DNA from: Bdellovibrio sp.
Lineage (GTDB): Bacteria; Bdellovibrionota; Bacteriovoracia; Bacteriovoracales; Bacteriovoracaceae
Reading direction: 5' to 3'
Length of the DNA stretch: 51,602 nucleotides
Assembly: GCA_020720455.1 (NCBI GenBank)
Contig: DYOQ01000001.1
Span: forward strand, 69,202 to 120,803
A program made the position numbers and the translations under genes. The notes below the pieces were generated by a model that saw only the letters and a program-made list of their open reading frames with translations, had not been told where the DNA came from and ran no database searches. Positions 16,355 to 24,798 of this stretch are shown piece after piece (position 1 is the stretch's first letter; each line of letters starts with the position of its first letter).

Positions 16355-18249
16355 TGCAAACATTTATTTAGCTGATTTCTTATCTCAGATATATTTCCTA
16401 CATAACAATCAGCACCTGTACTTATTGCAGCGCCAGGCATTCCAAAAACTACACACGATGCTTCATCTTGAACAAAGGTCATCGCCCCTTTTTTCTTTAA
16501 CTGAAGTAACCCTGCTGATCCATCTTTTCCCATTCCAGTCAACAAGACTCCAGCTAATCGCACATTTTCTCTAACTGCCGAATCAAATAACACATCAACA
16601 CTCGGACGATGGCCACTTCTTGGTGGCAAGTCTGATACAACCAACTTGTAAGTTCCAGCAACATATTTTACACCAACGTGCGTATTTCCATGTGACATGT
16701 ACAAACAACCTTTTTTAAGAATTGTCCCATTACTATACTCACCTAATGTTAATCCTGACACATCACTTAATCTCATCGCAAAAGGAAGGGCAAAATTGGG
16801 GGATATATGCTGAACAACTAATACAGGAGGGGAATCTTTACGAAAACCGGCCAGCAATTTTGTTAATGCCTCAGTTCCACCAGTACTGGCCCCGACAAGA
16901 ATCAACTCAGGCCTATACAGCTTAAGGTATTTTTTAGAATGTGTTCCTGTAACTTTTGCATCTTTTATTCTTTTGCTCTCTTTAATCAACAACCCAAATC
17001 GTTCAACTACATCTTCTGGTTCCCTCTCGAGTTTTGATTTTTTTATATAGTCTTGAGCTCCATTTTCTAGAGCATCAAGAACATCTTTAGACTCTTCTAC
17101 GTTGGCATCAGTAACTATGATAACTGGAGTTTTCACTCCTAGTAATCTTTGTCTTTTCAACCAAACGTTTCCATTTTCTCCAGGCATATGGATGTCTAAC
17201 GATATTAAAGATACTTTAGTACTTTTTAAAATATCGCTAGCTTCTTGGGCAGTAGATGCTAACAATACGCTGTAGCCTTTTGTTGTAAAAAGTTTACTAA
17301 GAATAGTTCTAATTGTTCTTGAGTCATCAATTACAAGAATCTTATCTTTCGATAAATCTTCAACTTTTTCAACCTGTCCTAGACTTGAGCTGTTAATATT
17401 TAATTTTTTAGAAATAGTTGGTCTTGCTGGTAAAATATCAGCGGAATGGCTTTTATAAGAACTATTCCATGCGACTACCAAATTATATATTTTGGGACTT
17501 ATCAAAGCTTCGCTATGACCTAGTGTTAAAATCCCTGTTTCAGTCAGTAAAGCGCTAAGTCTTCTAACTATCTTTTCAAAATTCTCTGGAGAAAAATAGA
17601 TAAGCACATTACGACAAAAGATGAGATCAAATCTCTCGTTATTACAAAACTCAGCATCAGCAAGGCTTCTAACTTTAAAGTTACATCTCTTCCTAACCTC
17701 TTGAGTAACTGCAAAATATTCAGCCAGTTTTCCTTGGCCCTCTTTAGCAAATTTTCGACACTGCGTTGGAATATCATCAATATAAGTTTTTAAATAGACT
17801 CCATTCTTTCCAACTTTAATACTCTCTGGATCAATATCCAATCCAGTAACTTCATAATCAAACCCAATATTTCTACTTCTGATCCCCTCTAACACCATCG
17901 CCATAGAGTAGACCTCTTCACCTGTTGAACAAGCAATACTTAACGCTCTAAGTTTTCTTCCTTTATATTTGTCTACGTTTGCCTCAAAATGTTCTTTCAT
18001 AAACGTAAAATGTGGTAACTCTCTAAACCAACTAGTCGTATGGATGGTCAGCGACGATACTAACCGAGACAACTCATTACTATTTTTCTGAGCAAACTCT
18101 AAGTAATTCAGAAACGACGTGACACCAAGATTTTTCATTCTTCGTTCAACATTCCTCACGATAATATCTTTACGATACTGGCCCTGTTGACTAACGCCAA
18201 TCAATTTCTCAGCTACCGTAAAAACTATCTCCTTATCAGAGCTATCCAT
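16348..18249 (-). CDS. Chemotaxis fusion protein CheR methyltransferase - receiver - CheB methylesterase
   Basis: One 633-residue protein joins the two opposing receptor-modification enzymes. The CheR part (1-about 275) has TTSWFRELPHF, the SAM site SIACSTGEEVYSMAM and CRNVLIYFSPENF. The receiver domain (about 304-420) begins KILVIDDSRTIRTIL and has phospho-acceptor D352 (ISLDIHMPGENG). The CheB methylesterase domain (about 440-633) has catalytic S455 (GASTGGTEAL), H481 (VVQHISPNF) and D576 (LTGMGKDGSAGL). Their spacing (26 and 121 residues) matches classic CheB. All active-site residues appear present, so both activities may be real. It is transcribed from its own good promoter ahead of cheA-cheW. 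CheB-CheR fusions in the opposite order, with PAS and kinase modules, are known; this CheR-REC-CheB order seems less common. Confidence 0.94.
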   Translation of the reverse strand: MDSSDKEIVFTVAEKLIGVSQQGQYRKDIIVRNVERRMKNLGVTSFLNYLEFAQKNSNELSRLVSSLTIHTTSWFRELPHFTFMKEHFEANVDKYKGRKLRALSIACSTGEEVYSMAMVLEGIRSRNIGFDYEVTGLDIDPESIKVGKNGVYLKTYIDDIPTQCRKFAKEGQGKLAEYFAVTQEVRKRCNFKVRSLADAEFCNNERFDLIFCRNVLIYFSPENFEKIVRRLSALLTETGILTLGHSEALISPKIYNLVVAWNSSYKSHSADILPARPTISKKLNINSSSLGQVEKVEDLSKDKILVIDDSRTIRTILSKLFTTKGYSVLLASTAQEASDILKSTKVSLISLDIHMPGENGNVWLKRQRLLGVKTPVIIVTDANVEESKDVLDALENGAQDYIKKSKLEREPEDVVERFGLLIKESKRIKDAKVTGTHSKKYLKLYRPELILVGASTGGTEALTKLLAGFRKDSPPVLVVQHISPNFALPFAMRLSDVSGLTLGEYSNGTILKKGCLYMSHGNTHVGVKYVAGTYKLVVSDLPPRSGHRPSVDVLFDSAVRENVRLAGVLLTGMGKDGSAGLLQLKKKGAMTFVQDEASCVVFGMPGAAISTGADCYVGNISEIRNQLNKCLQA

Positions 18250-18303
18250 ATCAATCAGTCCTTAGCACGAGGAAGTGCAAACACACAAAACTTGAGTAAT
18301 ACC

Positions 18304-18331
18304 ATTATAATTTTATCCAGATTAAACACAA
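18304..18331 (-). promoter_or_regulatory. Candidate sigma-70 promoter for the cheRB-cheA-cheW cluster
   Basis: On the minus strand TTGTGT (18331-18326) and a perfect TATAAT (18309-18304) are separated by 16 bases, about 55 bases upstream of the cheRB ATG. Confidence 0.5.
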
Positions 18332-18341
18332 CATCAGGCAA

Positions 18342-18361
18342 TTAGGTCTAGTTAGGTCTAG
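18342..18361. repeat. 10-bp perfect tandem repeat between divergent promoters
   Basis: TTAGGTCTAG occurs twice with no spacer, and a further TT follows. It lies midway between the predicted cheRB promoter (18304-18331) and the predicted metH promoter (18388-18416). A spacing of one helical turn places both copies on the same DNA face, as expected for a regulator-binding site. No regulator is identified. Confidence 0.6.
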
Positions 18362-18387
18362 TTGATCATCATTGGTAAAATACTCCA

Positions 18388-18416
18388 TTTACATAGCTAT
18401 CTTTAACTAATATATT
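18388..18416 (+). promoter_or_regulatory. Candidate sigma-70 promoter for metH
   Basis: TTTACA (18388-18393) and TATATT (18411-18416) are separated by 17 bases. A start site near 18423 would give a leader of about 60 bases, too short for a cobalamin or SAM riboswitch of known type; none of their conserved boxes is visible. An AAGGAA ribosome binding site precedes the ATG at 18485. Confidence 0.5.
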
Positions 18417-18484
18417 TTCAAAAACAACTGACAGAGCAAATAGATGATGATCGAAGTCAACTTAACTTCAATCTAAGGAAAAAA

Positions 18485-21400
18485 ATGGATAAGGTTAGAG
18501 TCGAAAGAATAAAAAAATTATCTAACTACATTAACACTAAAATTTTGGTGCTCGATGGCGCGACAGGAACGGCGCTGCAACACCAAAACCTCACAGCAAA
18601 AGATTTCGGGGGAGGCGCATATGAAGGGTGCAATGAACACCTTCTTTTTTCAAAACCTGATGCTGTAACACTTGTCCACAACGGGTACCTTGACGTTGGA
18701 GCAGACATCATTGAAACAAACTCTTTTGGTAGTACGCCAATAGTACTTGGTGAATACAACTTACAACGGAGATGTTACGACCTCAATTTTGCTGCTGCTA
18801 AAATTGCACGAAATTGTGCTGATAAGTTTGGAAAGGAAAGGTTTGTCGCTGGTTCAATTGGGCCAACGACAAAAGCTATTAGTGTAACAGGGGGAATCTC
18901 GTTTGAGACTCTTGTAGATAATTTTTTTCAACAAGCTAAGGGATTATATGATGGCGGGGTAGACTACTTTTTAGTCGAGACTTCACAAGATACAAGAAAT
19001 ATCAAAGCTGCAATAATTGGCATCAATAAGTTTTTTGATCAAATCGGAACAACAATTCCAATTGCAATATCATCCACAATTGAAAGAAGTGGCACAATGT
19101 TAGCGGGCCAAGATGCAAAAGCATTTATCACAAGCTTAAAACATCTAGATCTACTTTATATCGGATTAAACTGCGCAACCGGGCCGGCCGAAATGCGAGA
19201 GCACATAAGAACAATGTCTGAAATGACAGATACTCCAATTGGGTGCGTACCAAATGCTGGTCTACCTGACGAAAACGGCCATTACCTTCAAACACCAGAA
19301 GAGTTCGCAAGAATACTTCACACATTTGTTCAAGATGGATTAGTAAACTTAGTTGGTGGTTGTTGTGGAACAACGTACGCTCACATCGCTGCTCTTGTTA
19401 AAAAAGTTCATGGACTAAAGCCTGCCAGAAAAACAGTTATACCTAATGCTGCTCTGTCTGGAATAGAAAATCTAGACATCACAGATGAGGCCAGGCCAAT
19501 CCTAGTTGGCGAACGAACGAACTCAATAGGATCAAAAAAATTTAGAGATTTAATCGCAGAAGAAAAATTTGACGAAGCAGCTGAGATTGCTAAACTTCAA
19601 GTCCAAAATGGGGCCCAAGTCATTGATGTCTGCCTTGGAAATCCTGACCGAGATGAATTAGCAGATGTAGAAAAATTTTATGAAAAATTAATTCACAAAA
19701 TCAAAGTTCCAATAATGATCGACTCTACCGATCCAAGTGTAATTGAAAAAGCTCTTACATATTCGCAAGGAAAAGCGATTATTAACTCAATCAACCTAGA
19801 AAATGGAGAGGAGCGTTTTCAGAAGATCGCACCTTTAGCAAAACGATATGGAGCTGCTCTTGTCGTTGGTATGATTGATGAAAATCCCACGCAAGGAATG
19901 GCAGTCACCAGAGAGCGCAAACTTGAAATTGCAAAAAGATCGCACGATCTACTTGTGAAAAAATACCACATACCAGAGCATGATATCTACTTTGATCCTC
20001 TTGTTTTTCCTTGCGCCACTGGAGATTCATCATACACTGGAAGTGCAGTGGAAACCATTGAAGGGATACGGTTAATCAAATCTACCTTTCCTAATTGCAA
20101 AAGCGCTATTGGCGTATCTAACGTCTCATTTGGTCTTCCTCAAGCAGGGAGAGAGGCTTTAAACTCAGTCTTCTTATACCACTGTGTAAAAGCTGGTCTT
20201 GACCTTGCGATTGTAAATACAGAAAAAATAAAACGATTTGGGTCTCTACCACAAGAAGAGATAACTCTTTCAGAAAATCTACTTTGGAATAAAGATGAAA
20301 ATGCCATCGTTGCCTTTGCAGATTTTTATCGTAATACAGGTAACAAAAAAATTGAGAATGGTATAAAACTACCTCCGAAAAATGTAATTCAAAATTGCAT
20401 TTTAAATGGAATCAAGATTGGACTTGGAGAAAATTTAAATCTTCTACTACAAAACTCTGCTCCAATCGATATAATAAATGGCCCCTTAATGGAGGCCATG
20501 GCAAAAGTTGGCGTCTTGTTTAATGCGAACAAGCTTATTGTTGCGGAAGTTCTTCAATCAGCAGAAGTTATGAAGGCCGCAATTGATCATCTAAAACCAA
20601 GCATGAAAAAAGATGATTTACTTAGCAAGGCAAAAGTTGTTCTTGCAACAGTTAAAGGTGATGTTCACGATATTGGGAAAAATCTAGTTGATATCATACT
20701 AAGCAACAATGGGTTTGATGTTATCAACATTGGAATAAAGGTCAGCTCTGATCAACTTATAAGAGCAGTAAAAGAACACAGACCTGACCTAATTGGACTC
20801 TCAGGTCTTCTTGTTAAATCAACTCACGAAATGGAACAAACTGCAAAGGATCTCGAAGCAGAAGGAATCACAACGCCACTACTTCTTGGCGGTGCTGCAC
20901 TTACTGAAAAATTTGTTAAAACTAAAATTGGACCAAGTTACCGAAACGGTCTTGCCGTTTACGCAAAAGACGCAATGACAGGTCTATCCCTTGCCAACGA
21001 ACTAATCACCCAAGAAGGAATAAAAAAGTTCAAAGATAACTATCAGAATCCGTTATCTCAAGAATGCAATGATCGTTCAAGCGCATTAACAGATACAACC
21101 CCGATTATTGTATCAACAATCACAAACCCTCCCAAACCTCCATTTTTAGATAGAGTAACGGAGAAAGAATCACCGGATATTCTCTTTAACTATATCAATC
21201 CAAAAATGCTTTTAGGAAAACATCTAGGAATAAAAGGTAGAGAGATAAACGCAATCCTAGAAAATGATCTGGATAAAATCAATACTACTGAAGAAGGAAA
21301 AAAAGCTGTAGAAATTTTTCAAAATGTTAAAAATATTTTCAACAAATATAAAGAGACTCACCTAATTGCAAAATCTACTTTCCAGTTTTTCAATACATAC

Positions 21401-21931
21401 TCAAAAGGTAATGAACTATTTATCATGGACAAAGCTGGCAAGACTTTAACATCGTTTAATTTCGGACAAAACCTTCGCGGTGAAAATCTGGTTAACTATC
21501 TAAACCCTGCCGGAGACTCGTTAGCAATCTTTGTGGTTACTGTTGGAAATAATATTTCGCATGAAGCAGAAAAACTAAAAAAACAAGGTTCATATTTAGA
21601 ATCACACACTCTCTCAGCTTTAGCTCTTGAACTAGCAGAAGCATATGCCGAATATTTACATCAAAAAATACGAACCCTTTGGTCAATTTCAGACTCTCCA
21701 GGAATAAAAATGATAGATCTTTTCCAGGCCAAATATCGCGGAAAAAGATACTCTCTTGGATATCCAAGCTGTCCAAATTTAAATGACCAAGAAAAGATAT
21801 TCGCACTTCTTAATCCAAAAGAGATTGGTGTCACGTTAACGGAAGGAATGATGATGTCACCAGAAGCAAGTATCTCAGCTATATGCTTTCACCATCCAGA
21901 GGCAAAATATTTTTCTGGAGTAAAATTATGA
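18485..21931 (+). CDS. metH: Cobalamin-dependent methionine synthase MetH
   Basis: Transfers a methyl group from methyltetrahydrofolate to homocysteine through cobalamin. The order is four modules. The homocysteine-binding barrel (1-about 330) has zinc ligands C230 (LNCATGP) and C293/C294 (GGCCGTT). The pterin-binding barrel (about 335-600) has LVGERTNSIGSKKF and DSTDPSVIEKAL. The cobalamin-binding region (about 630-870) has the cap helices and GDVHDIGKNLVDIIL, whose histidine (about 727) is the lower axial cobalt ligand, plus GLSGLLVKSTHEM. The C-terminal AdoMet reactivation domain has the RYSLGYPSCPNL motif near the end. At 1148 residues it is close to the 1227 of E. coli. The stop overlaps the nfo start by ATGA. 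Confidence 0.97.
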   Translation: MDKVRVERIKKLSNYINTKILVLDGATGTALQHQNLTAKDFGGGAYEGCNEHLLFSKPDAVTLVHNGYLDVGADIIETNSFGSTPIVLGEYNLQRRCYDLNFAAAKIARNCADKFGKERFVAGSIGPTTKAISVTGGISFETLVDNFFQQAKGLYDGGVDYFLVETSQDTRNIKAAIIGINKFFDQIGTTIPIAISSTIERSGTMLAGQDAKAFITSLKHLDLLYIGLNCATGPAEMREHIRTMSEMTDTPIGCVPNAGLPDENGHYLQTPEEFARILHTFVQDGLVNLVGGCCGTTYAHIAALVKKVHGLKPARKTVIPNAALSGIENLDITDEARPILVGERTNSIGSKKFRDLIAEEKFDEAAEIAKLQVQNGAQVIDVCLGNPDRDELADVEKFYEKLIHKIKVPIMIDSTDPSVIEKALTYSQGKAIINSINLENGEERFQKIAPLAKRYGAALVVGMIDENPTQGMAVTRERKLEIAKRSHDLLVKKYHIPEHDIYFDPLVFPCATGDSSYTGSAVETIEGIRLIKSTFPNCKSAIGVSNVSFGLPQAGREALNSVFLYHCVKAGLDLAIVNTEKIKRFGSLPQEEITLSENLLWNKDENAIVAFADFYRNTGNKKIENGIKLPPKNVIQNCILNGIKIGLGENLNLLLQNSAPIDIINGPLMEAMAKVGVLFNANKLIVAEVLQSAEVMKAAIDHLKPSMKKDDLLSKAKVVLATVKGDVHDIGKNLVDIILSNNGFDVINIGIKVSSDQLIRAVKEHRPDLIGLSGLLVKSTHEMEQTAKDLEAEGITTPLLLGGAALTEKFVKTKIGPSYRNGLAVYAKDAMTGLSLANELITQEGIKKFKDNYQNPLSQECNDRSSALTDTTPIIVSTITNPPKPPFLDRVTEKESPDILFNYINPKMLLGKHLGIKGREINAILENDLDKINTTEEGKKAVEIFQNVKNIFNKYKETHLIAKSTFQFFNTYSKGNELFIMDKAGKTLTSFNFGQNLRGENLVNYLNPAGDSLAIFVVTVGNNISHEAEKLKKQGSYLESHTLSALALELAEAYAEYLHQKIRTLWSISDSPGIKMIDLFQAKYRGKRYSLGYPSCPNLNDQEKIFALLNPKEIGVTLTEGMMMSPEASISAICFHHPEAKYFSGVKL

Positions 21932-22770
21932 AATTTATAGGTGCCCACGTTAGCATTAGTGGTGGAATAGAGTTATCACCAATCAGGGCCGCTGAAATTG
22001 GTGCAACTGCGTTTGCAATATTTACCAAAAACCAAAGGCAATGGGATGCTAGGCCACTTGAAGAAGAGAGTATCCTCGCATTCAAGCAGAATCTAAAAAA
22101 GGTACATATTAAACCTGAACACGTTCTCCCTCATGACGGATACTTAATAAATCTTGGAAATGTTGACAGTACTAAGCGAACAAAATCTCTCGAAGCATTC
22201 ATAGATGAAATTGGCAGGGTTAACAAGCTTGGACTAACTATGCTTAATTTTCATCCAGGTAGTCACCTTGGCGAAACTAGTGAGGAAGAATGTTTATCCA
22301 TTATTGCAGAAAGCATAAATGAAGCTATTTCTAAAACAAGCAATGTAACTTTAGTTATTGAAAACATGGCCGGACAAGGATCAAATTTAGGATATAAGTT
22401 TGAGCATCTTGCGACACTAATTGATAAAGTTAAGAACAAGAAAAGAATCGGCACCTGTATCGATACATGCCATACCCACTCATCTGGCCATGACCTTTCG
22501 ACCGCAAAATCATTTGAAAAAGTTATTAATGAATTTGACAAAATAATTGGTTTAAATTTTTTAAGAGGTGTTCATCTTAATGACTCAAAAACTGAAATGG
22601 GCTCAAGAAAAGATCGTCATGAATCAATTGGTAAAGGCTCCATCGGATTAGACTCATTCAAATGGTTAATGAGTGATCCAAGGTTTAATAATATTCCTCT
22701 TATACTTGAGACTCCAAATGAAGAGATTTGGGCAGATGAAATAGCGATGCTTAAGAAATTCTCAAGATAA
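21928..22770 (+). CDS. nfo: Endonuclease IV (AP endonuclease Nfo)
   Basis: Cleaves DNA 5' to abasic sites in base excision repair, using a three-zinc centre in a TIM barrel. The start at ATG 21928 gives MKFIGAHVSISGGIELSP, the family N-terminus, and is preceded by TGGAG. Metal and active-site motifs are present: NFHPGSHLG, VIENMAGQGSNLG, IGTCIDTCHTHSSGHDL, VHLNDSKTEMGSRKDRHE, IGKGSIG and the C-terminal LILETPNEEIW. The 280-residue length is normal. The ATG overlaps the metH TGA (ATGA), so the two are translationally coupled. The stop lies 2 bases from the convergent flavoenzyme gene. Confidence 0.96.
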   Translation: MKFIGAHVSISGGIELSPIRAAEIGATAFAIFTKNQRQWDARPLEEESILAFKQNLKKVHIKPEHVLPHDGYLINLGNVDSTKRTKSLEAFIDEIGRVNKLGLTMLNFHPGSHLGETSEEECLSIIAESINEAISKTSNVTLVIENMAGQGSNLGYKFEHLATLIDKVKNKKRIGTCIDTCHTHSSGHDLSTAKSFEKVINEFDKIIGLNFLRGVHLNDSKTEMGSRKDRHESIGKGSIGLDSFKWLMSDPRFNNIPLILETPNEEIWADEIAMLKKFSR

Positions 22771-22772
22771 TA

Positions 22773-23861
22773 TCAAGAGAGCAAAAACTTAGCGCCAACT
22801 TCTGCAAGCGCTGGCGCAGCAGTAAATCCTGGTGATTCAATTCCAAGGAACTCAACATACCCAGGAATATTATGAACTGCCAATGTCCCAATCCAAAAAT
22901 CTTTGTATAATTTCCCATTTACCTTTATTTTAGACCTTATTCCACAGTAATCGGCAGAGAGCTTATTCCTATCAACACCTTTAAAGACACTACATATCGG
23001 ATCCATCATCTCATCTAGCAATGATGGATTAAGTGTATAACTGTACTCTAAACACTCCTCTGTATTTGGCCCAAAGCGAACAGTCCCATCTGATTCAAAA
23101 CTCGAGTGAATGCCCAGCCCCTTCAAATCACTCGGAGGGACAGGATATACTAAAACTTTGTTAAACATTTTTTGAACAGTTTTAATATAACTCCCTTTCA
23201 CCCAATAATTTTCCACATCACAAAGACCAAGCATTTTTCTAATTCCAACAGCAAAACCACCGGCAGCATTAACAAAGTTTTTACTAAAAACTTTTCCATG
23301 AGTAGTCTCAATAACAAACCCTTTTCCATTATAAGTAACGCTTAGAACTTCATCATTAAGCATAATGGGGATATCTCTATTGTAGATCGCCCTTCCAAGA
23401 GCTTTCACTGCAAACGATGGATCTAGTATCGCTGAACTTCCAGAGAAAAACGCCTGTTCACAGTTTACAACCTGTCTCAACTCACAAACTTCATCACTAC
23501 TTAAAGAACGTAGCGCTTGAACACCGTTTTTTCTAGCGTTATCCAAAAGAGTATTTAATGGTTTAAGTTCAGAAGAATCAGTGGCCACCAAATATTTTCC
23601 GCATTCAAAAATATCAAACCCGAGATTTTTTCCCCACTCTCTCCATAACAAATTTCCCCTTAAGCAAGTGGTATGTTTTAAACTACTTGTTTCGTAATAT
23701 AGTCCAGCATGAAGGACACCACTATTACGTCCTGAAGCGTGATCTCCTAAATATGGGTTTTGCTCAAAAACTGCAATATCACTATCGGCAAATGAGAGGT
23801 GGTACGCTAAAGCTAAGCCTACCACTCCTCCACCAACTATTGCTGTCTTAATGTCATACAC
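22773..23861 (-). CDS. lhgO: FAD-dependent oxidoreductase, L-2-hydroxyglutarate oxidase (LhgO) type
   Basis: A DAO-superfamily flavoprotein. LhgO oxidises L-2-hydroxyglutarate to 2-oxoglutarate and passes electrons to the membrane quinone pool. The N-terminal FAD-binding motif is IKTAIVGGGVVGLALAYHL followed by VFEQNPYLGDHASGRNSG. The segment NSGVLHAGLYYETSSLK is characteristic of the LhgO branch. VNAAGGFAVGIRKMLG and GIHSSFESDGTVRFGPN follow, and the C-terminus has IESPGFTAAPALAE, the second FAD contact. At 362 residues it is somewhat shorter than E. coli LhgO (about 420). It ends 2 bases from nfo on the other strand, with no terminator visible between them. Confidence 0.85.
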   Translation of the reverse strand: MYDIKTAIVGGGVVGLALAYHLSFADSDIAVFEQNPYLGDHASGRNSGVLHAGLYYETSSLKHTTCLRGNLLWREWGKNLGFDIFECGKYLVATDSSELKPLNTLLDNARKNGVQALRSLSSDEVCELRQVVNCEQAFFSGSSAILDPSFAVKALGRAIYNRDIPIMLNDEVLSVTYNGKGFVIETTHGKVFSKNFVNAAGGFAVGIRKMLGLCDVENYWVKGSYIKTVQKMFNKVLVYPVPPSDLKGLGIHSSFESDGTVRFGPNTEECLEYSYTLNPSLLDEMMDPICSVFKGVDRNKLSADYCGIRSKIKVNGKLYKDFWIGTLAVHNIPGYVEFLGIESPGFTAAPALAEVGAKFLLS

Positions 23862-23906
23862 AGGAGTTGCCCCAAGATAAGTCTTAATAATAATTATAGC
23901 TTAATA

Positions 23907-24404
23907 TTAGATCGAGAGAGAACCCTTTATCAAACTAGAATAGTTACTATTTCCAAAAAATACTAATTGCTGATCAGCTACTTTAGAATTTCGGTTATTT
24001 CTTTTCTCAACGCCATCAATAAACTCTTCGAGTCTTGTCAAAAATGCGTTATAGATTCTAATCTCTCCACTTGTCATAGATACTTTCTTCACACTAAGTC
24101 GCTGCACATCATCGTTACCAAAGGAGTCGAAGTGAGAGACAACTGCACCTGTAAGTAGATCGCTGAACTCTTGGATCACCTGCGCTTTTCCGCTAACCTT
24201 TCTAATCTCATCGAAATTGTCTCCTCTAATTCCAAAAACACCACCCAAATCAGAAATGAAATTTAACTCAAGCATTAAGTTTAATATTCTCTCAACAACA
24301 GAGACATCAAGATCGATATCAATGCTCAACTGATCGAGAGTTTTGTCTGATCTAACTAGTGACTCTAAAATCGCTCTTTCAAAAAGTGTTAATGATCTAT
24401 TCAT
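23907..24404 (-). CDS. Small protein resembling the C-terminal (DUF4423) half of TIGR02147-type regulators
   Basis: A 165-residue protein with no signal peptide. The first 55 residues form a winged-helix-like unit (LTLFERAILESLV, then LDQLSIDIDLDVSVVERIL, LELNFISDLGGVFGI). The remainder (SVKKVSMTSGEIRIYNAF, then LTRLEEFIDGVEKRNN, then DQQLVFFGNSNYSSL) matches my memory of the end of TIGR02147/DUF4423 proteins, where a strand, a regulatory helix and a V-Y-Q-L-x-x-Q-L-F-P motif occur. That match is by eye and tentative. The start at ATG 24404 uses a GGGGGG stretch seven bases upstream; a TTG at 24419 in the same frame would overlap the upstream gene. It lies 4 bases after the 100-aa HTH-like gene, so the two probably work together. 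Confidence 0.6.
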   Translation of the reverse strand: MNRSLTLFERAILESLVRSDKTLDQLSIDIDLDVSVVERILNLMLELNFISDLGGVFGIRGDNFDEIRKVSGKAQVIQEFSDLLTGAVVSHFDSFGNDDVQRLSVKKVSMTSGEIRIYNAFLTRLEEFIDGVEKRNNRNSKVADQQLVFFGNSNYSSLIKGSLSI

Positions 24405-24408
24405 AATA

Positions 24409-24711
24409 CTACCCCCCAACTACGGAACTAACCACTAGTGACCGTTCCAAATCGACAACTATCTTGCTAAGCTTATCCTTTGAAAGCTTGTACAAACACC
24501 TCTCTATCAAATCATCGAGCGATGATATCTCCTTAATTCGCATCATCTCATTCTTAAAAACTTGGTACTCTTTCAAGCTCATCTCGCTTCCATTATAAAG
24601 CCTAAAAATCCTACTCATGTTAATACCTGTATTTTCTGAAATAACTCTTAACGGTGGATTTCCAAGCATTTTAACGTACTCACTTAAAACTTCATTCTGT
24701 AGTTGTGTCAT
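24409..24711 (-). CDS. Small HTH-like protein, possible N-terminal half of a split regulator
   Basis: A 100-residue soluble protein. Residues about 20-45 (PLRVISENTGINMSRIFRL, then YNGSEMSLKEYQ) look like a helix-turn-helix of the kind found in the N-terminal part of TIGR02147 proteins, which are common in Bdellovibrionota and Fibrobacter. A helical C-terminus follows. A clear ribosome binding site (GCGAGGTAAAT) precedes ATG 24711. It is followed 4 bases later by the winged-helix protein that resembles the other half of such regulators. No DNA target can be named. It could instead be a small unrelated DNA-binding protein. Confidence 0.6.
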   Translation of the reverse strand: MTQLQNEVLSEYVKMLGNPPLRVISENTGINMSRIFRLYNGSEMSLKEYQVFKNEMMRIKEISSLDDLIERCLYKLSKDKLSKIVVDLERSLVVSSVVGG

Positions 24712-24798
24712 ATTTACCTCGCTTATGTGACACTACAAAGAATGCAAGGGACATTCCAAACATTGAAAGAGATAACTCATTAAAATATCATTGTGACG

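Noticed and set aside
18417-18484. Cobalamin or SAM riboswitch upstream of metH
   Set aside because: The leader is short and has none of the conserved boxes or stems of these riboswitches.
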